Assembly (NCBI RefSeq): GCF_023715445.1
Contig: NZ_JAMBOD010000007.1
Coordinates: 124,001-188,000, forward strand
Origin: Fictibacillus nanhaiensis
Lineage (GTDB): Bacteria; Bacillota; Bacilli; Bacillales; Fictibacillaceae
Direction of reading: 5' to 3'
Length of the DNA: 64,000 bases
The position numbers and the translations under genes were made by a program. Each line of letters begins with the position of its first letter. Position 1 is the stretch's first letter. This document shows, piece by piece, positions 59,965 to 64,000 of the stretch. A model generated the notes under the pieces. That model was not told the DNA's origin. It did no database searches and saw nothing but the letters and a program-made list of their open reading frames with translations.

Positions 59965-61241
59965 GGCTGCACGTTTTTATTTACCATCATGTCCAAGAGT
60001 ACCTTGTCGGTGGTACTTGAAGTTTCGTTTCCAAGACGGCAAAAGTTCTCGATCGTTTGTTCAACATCTTCTTCAATAAAACCGTTCGTGGATGGAATAC
60101 ATAAACCTTGTGATGCGAGAATCGCTGATTGCACAGCGGCACTCGAACATGTCGCAACCTTCATCGCACATCCGGCTTTTGCTCCGTCACATACCATTCC
60201 GCTCACGTTTCCTAATGTGTTTTGAATGGCTGCTTTAATTTTGTTTAGATCATCATTCAATAAATAAGCGATAGCAGCAGATGCGCTGGCACCAGCAACG
60301 GTTACGCCGCATAGGGCCGACAAACGGCCGAACTTTGACTTCATATAGATAGAAAGCAGATGACTCAATGTAACTGCTCTTAACATTTGTTCTTCAGTCG
60401 CTCCGATTTTTTCAGCAGCTGCCACAACAGGCATCGTTACAGCAATCCCTTGATTTCCACTTCCGGAATTGGCCATAACAGGCATAGTAGATCCAGCCAT
60501 TCGTGCATCGGAACCAGCAGCCGATAGCGCCATGCTATAGGTTGCTATGTCATCTGATAGGATACCCAATTTGGTTTGATCATAAAGCGTTTTTCCTACT
60601 TTTAACCCATAATCATTCGAGAGACCTTCTTCACAGATGGCCCGGTTCAGCTCAATGCTTCTCTTAACAAGTTCCAATCGGTTTATAGGAACTGAAGTAA
60701 TAAAAGAGTAAAGATCATCAACCGAAAGATCGGGGAACTTTTCTTGTTTTTGAGCTGGAATTTTCTTTGTATCGGATTGATCCAATATAACTTGATCGTT
60801 GTAAGAAACATAACTAACATTAGTATGGTCACCCGAAATAACGACTTTCACTTTTTCTGATAAAGACTTCAGATTCACCTCAATATATAACTTTTCAGGT
60901 GTATCAGCTGTATTAACAGTTACTTTTCCTTCATGAACGAGTTGGATCGCAGCCTGTTCATCTGATTTGTTTACTCCTTCTAATACTTGAAGCTGCTTAG
61001 ATGCGTCACCAGCAATCACGCCTAAAGCCGCGGTGAAATCAATTCCCGTATAGCTCATACCTGGAATGCCTACAGACAAAGCGTTTTTAATAACGTTGCC
61101 GCTTGCTGAGACAGATATGGAGGATACCTTTTCCTCCAAGTGTTCTTTAGCAACAGAAGCCGCTAAGGCAATGGCTACAGGTTCCGTACATCCTAAGGCT
61201 ACGACTAATTCTTTTTCAAGTAAGTCAAAAATCCGCTCCAT
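59955..61241 (-). CDS. L-cysteine desulfidase family protein (UPF0597/CyuA-like)
   Basis: A 428-residue protein of the UPF0597/SDACA family. Conserved cysteines that may bind a [4Fe-4S] cluster are in ALGCTEPVAIALA (residue 18), ALCGVTVAG, and GMVCDGAKAGCAMKVATC. The motif MANSGSGNQGIAVTMPV is diagnostic. Archaeal and E. coli members convert L-cysteine to pyruvate, ammonia and sulfide; some act on L-serine. No transporter is adjacent. The terminator hairpin overlaps the stop. Confidence 0.85.
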   Translation of the reverse strand: MERIFDLLEKELVVALGCTEPVAIALAASVAKEHLEEKVSSISVSASGNVIKNALSVGIPGMSYTGIDFTAALGVIAGDASKQLQVLEGVNKSDEQAAIQLVHEGKVTVNTADTPEKLYIEVNLKSLSEKVKVVISGDHTNVSYVSYNDQVILDQSDTKKIPAQKQEKFPDLSVDDLYSFITSVPINRLELVKRSIELNRAICEEGLSNDYGLKVGKTLYDQTKLGILSDDIATYSMALSAAGSDARMAGSTMPVMANSGSGNQGIAVTMPVVAAAEKIGATEEQMLRAVTLSHLLSIYMKSKFGRLSALCGVTVAGASASAAIAYLLNDDLNKIKAAIQNTLGNVSGMVCDGAKAGCAMKVATCSSAAVQSAILASQGLCIPSTNGFIEEDVEQTIENFCRLGNETSSTTDKVLLDMMVNKNVQPKS

Positions 61242-61382
61242 TAATCATTCAGCTCCAATCCTGTTGTTTTCTCTACTTCTTACAATAATGGTTATAAGCA
61301 GGAAAAGGGAAGAGGAAAATTTTATATTTTAGTTTTGGGCAAACTAACTTGCAAAATTCTTTTCATACATAGGAGTGATTAC

Positions 61383-61646
61383 ATGCTGATTGAAGGAAAC
61401 ATCATATCAGGAGAGTTTGATGAGCAGATGAATGAATTTTCTCTGCAAAGAGTAAAACGTTTCGAAATTGAATCGACAATTAAAGAAAACCAGTTACAGG
61501 CTCTTTACAATTATCTTAAGAAACATCAGCATGAAGCAGATGGGCAGATTATTACACTATATGATCAGATGCTCCTGCGATTAACACAGGAGGAAATCAA
61601 TCTTTTAATCAACGACCTTGAAAAAGTCCAATCCATGTATCAATAA
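61383..61646 (+). CDS. Small hypothetical protein (87 aa)
   Basis: An 87-residue helical, acidic protein (MLIEGNIISGEFDEQMNEF…, LQALYNYLKKHQHEADGQIITLYDQ). AGGAGTG is six bases before ATG 61383; the longer ORF from 61335 lies upstream of that site. Not recognised. Convergent with the MocR gene. Confidence 0.65.
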   Translation: MLIEGNIISGEFDEQMNEFSLQRVKRFEIESTIKENQLQALYNYLKKHQHEADGQIITLYDQMLLRLTQEEINLLINDLEKVQSMYQ

Positions 61647-61661
61647 AAAAGCTGCGTATCT

Positions 61662-63071
61662 TTACATCGACTTAGCAAGATGAATAAACTTCTCTAATCC
61701 AATGCTCAACTGTTTTTCGTTGGCATAAGAATAACTTAACCGTATCATCGATGATGATTCTTTTAAAGGGTCACAAACCTGACCAGGCACGAAGGATATG
61801 GAATGATCAAGACTCTTCATTAATAATTTTTCAGTTGAAATATCTTCTGGGAGCTTTACCCACAAGTTGAGACCTCCCTTTGGGCTGACCCAGTTCCAAT
61901 TTGCAGCTGCCAGCTCTTTTTCCATAATCTCTTTTCTAATTTGAAGTGCAATCCGAATCTTCTTCAAATGCTCCTGAAGCCTTAGTGAAGAAAAGTAATG
62001 TAGAAAAATCTTTTGATTTAAAAGAGGTGAACCATTATCTACAAGTGATTTTACAGTAATGAGTGTTTTCATTAAGGCAGATTGACAAAGAACAGCTCCA
62101 ATTCTTAATCCTGGGGAGATGTATTTGCAGAAGCTCCTGATATAGATGACCGTCCCAGAAGCATCGTATGTGTAAATGGGTGGAGGGGGAGTTTGGTCAA
62201 AGTAAATGTCATGATAAGCATCATCTTCGATCAATAGACAACGATATTGTTCTGCCAGCTCTACTAATCTTTTTCTTTGATGAGCAGGAACTGTATATCC
62301 AGTCGGATTATGAAAAGTTGGATTCAGATAGAAGAGACGCGGTTTGTATGTTTTCATTAAGTCTTCAATCTGCAGCAAATCATAACCATCAGGGTGTATA
62401 TCCACTGTTTTTATTTTAGCTCCTTGATTTTTGAAAACATCGATCGCGCTGCTGTAACTCGGACGTTCAAACAAAACCGTATCCCTTGGTTTTATGAATG
62501 CTTGGGCGATCATATGAATGGCTTGCTGTGAACCTGATGTTAATAAAAGATCGTCAGCATGAACCTGTGATTTATATTGGCTGATAAAATAGCTTGCTAG
62601 TGTTTCTCGAAGTTCAACATCACCTTGTACAGTGGAGTAAGTAGCCAAAACCTTTGGATATAGATCAAACACTTTTTTTACATAATGAGATAAATATTGA
62701 TTTGGCAGCAGGTTTGGATCAATTAAAGCATGAGAGAAGTCATAAGAAACAGATGCTTGATGAATCTCAGATAAATGATTTTTTTGCGCATAGGCGTTAA
62801 TAATCGGGTGGTCTTCATTTTCAATGTGTTCTCCAGCTAGATCAGGCTGTACAAAATAGCCTGACTTATCCTTTACGTATACTTTTTTATGCTTCTTTAA
62901 TAGTTGATAAGCCTTGAGAACAGTCAATCGATGAACGTTCATTTCTTCCGCTAACTTGCGGACAGAAGGAAGCTTTTCGTGTTCTTTCCATTCATGACGC
63001 TCGATATGGGTCAGTACATAATCATAAACTTGTTTAAAAAGGTGATCTTCTCTTAAAAGATTTTTGCTCAT
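61662..63071 (-). CDS. MocR-type (GntR/aminotransferase) transcriptional regulator
   Basis: A 469-residue fusion. The N-terminal GntR winged HTH (DYVLTHIERHEWKEHEKLPSVRKLAEEMNVHRLTVLKAYQLL) precedes a fold-type I aminotransferase-like domain with LLTSGSQQAIHMIAQAF, YLNPTFHNPTGYTVP and the PLP-binding Lys316 in RSFCKYISPGLRIG. MocR proteins sense PLP or amino acid derivatives. It is divergent from a DMT transporter 114 bp away, the usual arrangement in which MocR controls the neighbour. GGAGG precedes ATG 63071. Confidence 0.88.
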   Translation of the reverse strand: MSKNLLREDHLFKQVYDYVLTHIERHEWKEHEKLPSVRKLAEEMNVHRLTVLKAYQLLKKHKKVYVKDKSGYFVQPDLAGEHIENEDHPIINAYAQKNHLSEIHQASVSYDFSHALIDPNLLPNQYLSHYVKKVFDLYPKVLATYSTVQGDVELRETLASYFISQYKSQVHADDLLLTSGSQQAIHMIAQAFIKPRDTVLFERPSYSSAIDVFKNQGAKIKTVDIHPDGYDLLQIEDLMKTYKPRLFYLNPTFHNPTGYTVPAHQRKRLVELAEQYRCLLIEDDAYHDIYFDQTPPPPIYTYDASGTVIYIRSFCKYISPGLRIGAVLCQSALMKTLITVKSLVDNGSPLLNQKIFLHYFSSLRLQEHLKKIRIALQIRKEIMEKELAAANWNWVSPKGGLNLWVKLPEDISTEKLLMKSLDHSISFVPGQVCDPLKESSSMIRLSYSYANEKQLSIGLEKFIHLAKSM

Positions 63072-63184
63072 GACGATTCCTCCCAACTAACTCGATCATA
63101 CCACTTTCAACCACTATCTGTTCTACTGTTTTAATTCTGTTCTATTCACTACGGCTTATGATGGAGAAAAGGAGGAGTTTTTTC

Positions 63185-64000
63185 ATGGTTATTTTAAATT
63201 ACTTCATCATGTGTTTAATATTTGGTACGACATTTCTTGCCATTAAAATAGGTGTGGATGCAGGGCTTCCTTCGTTTTTCTCGGCAGGAATCCGCTTTTT
63301 TATAGCAGGTATTCTTCTTTATAGTTTTATGGTGTGGAAAGGGAAGGTTCCTCTAAAGCTCGTCTTCAGGAAAGAGATGCTGATCACAGGTGTTTGCCTG
63401 ACGTTTGGAACGTTCGCCACATTATACTGGGCAGAACAATACGTTACGTCAGGTGTGGCTGCGGTTTTATCTGCAACAGGTCCGATGATGATTTTAGCGA
63501 TCAATACCATTCTTTTAAAGCATAAAGGAAGTAAGATATCTGTTCTCGGATGTGTGCTCGGTATCATAGGAGTAACATTCCTAATCCTGCCCGGTCTTTC
63601 ATTCAAGATGAGTTACTTATGGGTTATAGGTTGTGTCGTTATTGTGATCGGGGAAGCTTTTTATGCTACTGGAACGATATATGCCAAGCACGTCATTGGA
63701 AAATTTAAAACTATATCACCCATTGCTTTAAACGCAGCACAGATGCTGCATGGGGGTCTTCTCTTAATGATCCTGTCATTTTTCACAGAAAACATTGAGC
63801 TAAAGAACTTTCAAAGTACGGCATCATTAAGCTCATTAATTTATCTGATTGTTTTTGGTTCGATGGTAGGGCACAGCCTGTATTATTGGCTTGTCTCTCG
63901 AACAAATCCTGTTTTTCCTTCCACATGGCTTTATATCTCTCCTATTATTGCCGTTATAATCGGCGTGATCTTTTACAACGAATACATCTCATGGTTAACA
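63185..64000 (+). CDS. EamA/DMT family transporter, 3' end beyond window
   Basis: ATG 63185, nine bases after AAAGGAGGAG, opens a frame with no stop before the window end (272 codons), so the C-terminus is missing. It is a polytopic protein with two EamA-type repeats: NYFIMCLIFGTTFLAIKIG, then FATLYWAEQYVTSGVAAVLSATGP, and in the second repeat SMVGHSLYYWLVSRTNPVFP. The DMT family exports amino acids, metabolites or drugs. Divergent MocR is its probable regulator. An ORF caller requiring a stop would miss this gene. Confidence 0.88.
   Translation, partial: MVILNYFIMCLIFGTTFLAIKIGVDAGLPSFFSAGIRFFIAGILLYSFMVWKGKVPLKLVFRKEMLITGVCLTFGTFATLYWAEQYVTSGVAAVLSATGPMMILAINTILLKHKGSKISVLGCVLGIIGVTFLILPGLSFKMSYLWVIGCVVIVIGEAFYATGTIYAKHVIGKFKTISPIALNAAQMLHGGLLLMILSFFTENIELKNFQSTASLSSLIYLIVFGSMVGHSLYYWLVSRTNPVFPSTWLYISPIIAVIIGVIFYNEYISWLT

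Noticed and set aside
61454-61463. AAAACGTTTC operator-like sequence
   Set aside because: It lies inside a coding sequence (61383-61646) with no promoter nearby and is not a perfect palindrome of the GAAACGTTTC type.

Overview
The window is a chromosomal segment of a low-GC, Gram-positive, aerobic Bacillaceae-type bacterium. Support for this comes from strong AGGAGG ribosome binding sites with TTG/GTG starts, HelD, UppP, YunD-like, YnfA and VanW proteins, an AdaA/AlkA/Ogt cluster, a Tat-exported PhoD and an orphan multi-PAS histidine kinase of the sporulation-kinase type. A Fictibacillus- or Bacillus-like genus is my best guess, but I could not test it. No rRNA, tRNA, prophage or CRISPR array was seen.

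Layout. 1-7.4 kb: 3' end of an EgtD-like methyltransferase, YnfA membrane protein, ring-cleaving dioxygenase, VanW, then a compact run of MBL hydrolase, sugar-phosphate isomerase, GNAT, VOC and 5'-nucleotidase genes. 7.5-24 kb: M3 oligoendopeptidase, class-I amidotransferase-like hydrolase, small membrane proteins, OsmC, DHA2 efflux pump, UppP, CNNM/CBS protein, sensor kinase, PhoD and an unusual guanylate-kinase-like protein. 24.0-24.9 kb: a decayed IS200-type element and a fragment of an excisionase-like gene. 25-35.6 kb: topB, an MFS transporter, the alkylation-repair cluster adaA-alkA-ogt, a lipoprotein, broken GNAT and DinB genes, a phosphotransferase/isochorismatase pair, DinB and a GDPD-like protein. 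35.9-44.6 kb: helD, a broken DUF4385 gene, hmp with an Fnr-type site, and small accessory genes. 44.8-58 kb: a beta-1,2-glucan utilisation regulon (secreted GH144-like glucanase, ABC importer, GH94-type 1,2-beta-oligoglucan phosphorylase, LacI regulator) interrupted by an acyl-CoA ligase / MerR / acyl-CoA dehydrogenase module. 58-64 kb: accessory genes, an L-cysteine desulfidase family protein, and a MocR regulator divergent from a DMT exporter that runs off the window.

Most notable. (1) Five intergenic arrays, in three sequence families (TGAGCGAAAC, GCCTATAAA, CCCACGTTAA), all repeat a 9-10 nt motif every 20-21 nt with unrelated filler between, i.e. every two DNA helical turns. They sit just 3' of genes and I know no described family that matches. 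(2) The operator GAAACGTTTC lies at three promoters and a variant precedes lacI, tying a glucanase gene 8 kb away to the transporter and phosphorylase. (3) Several accessory genes carry single-base indels, often in homopolymers, so they are either decaying or mis-sequenced.
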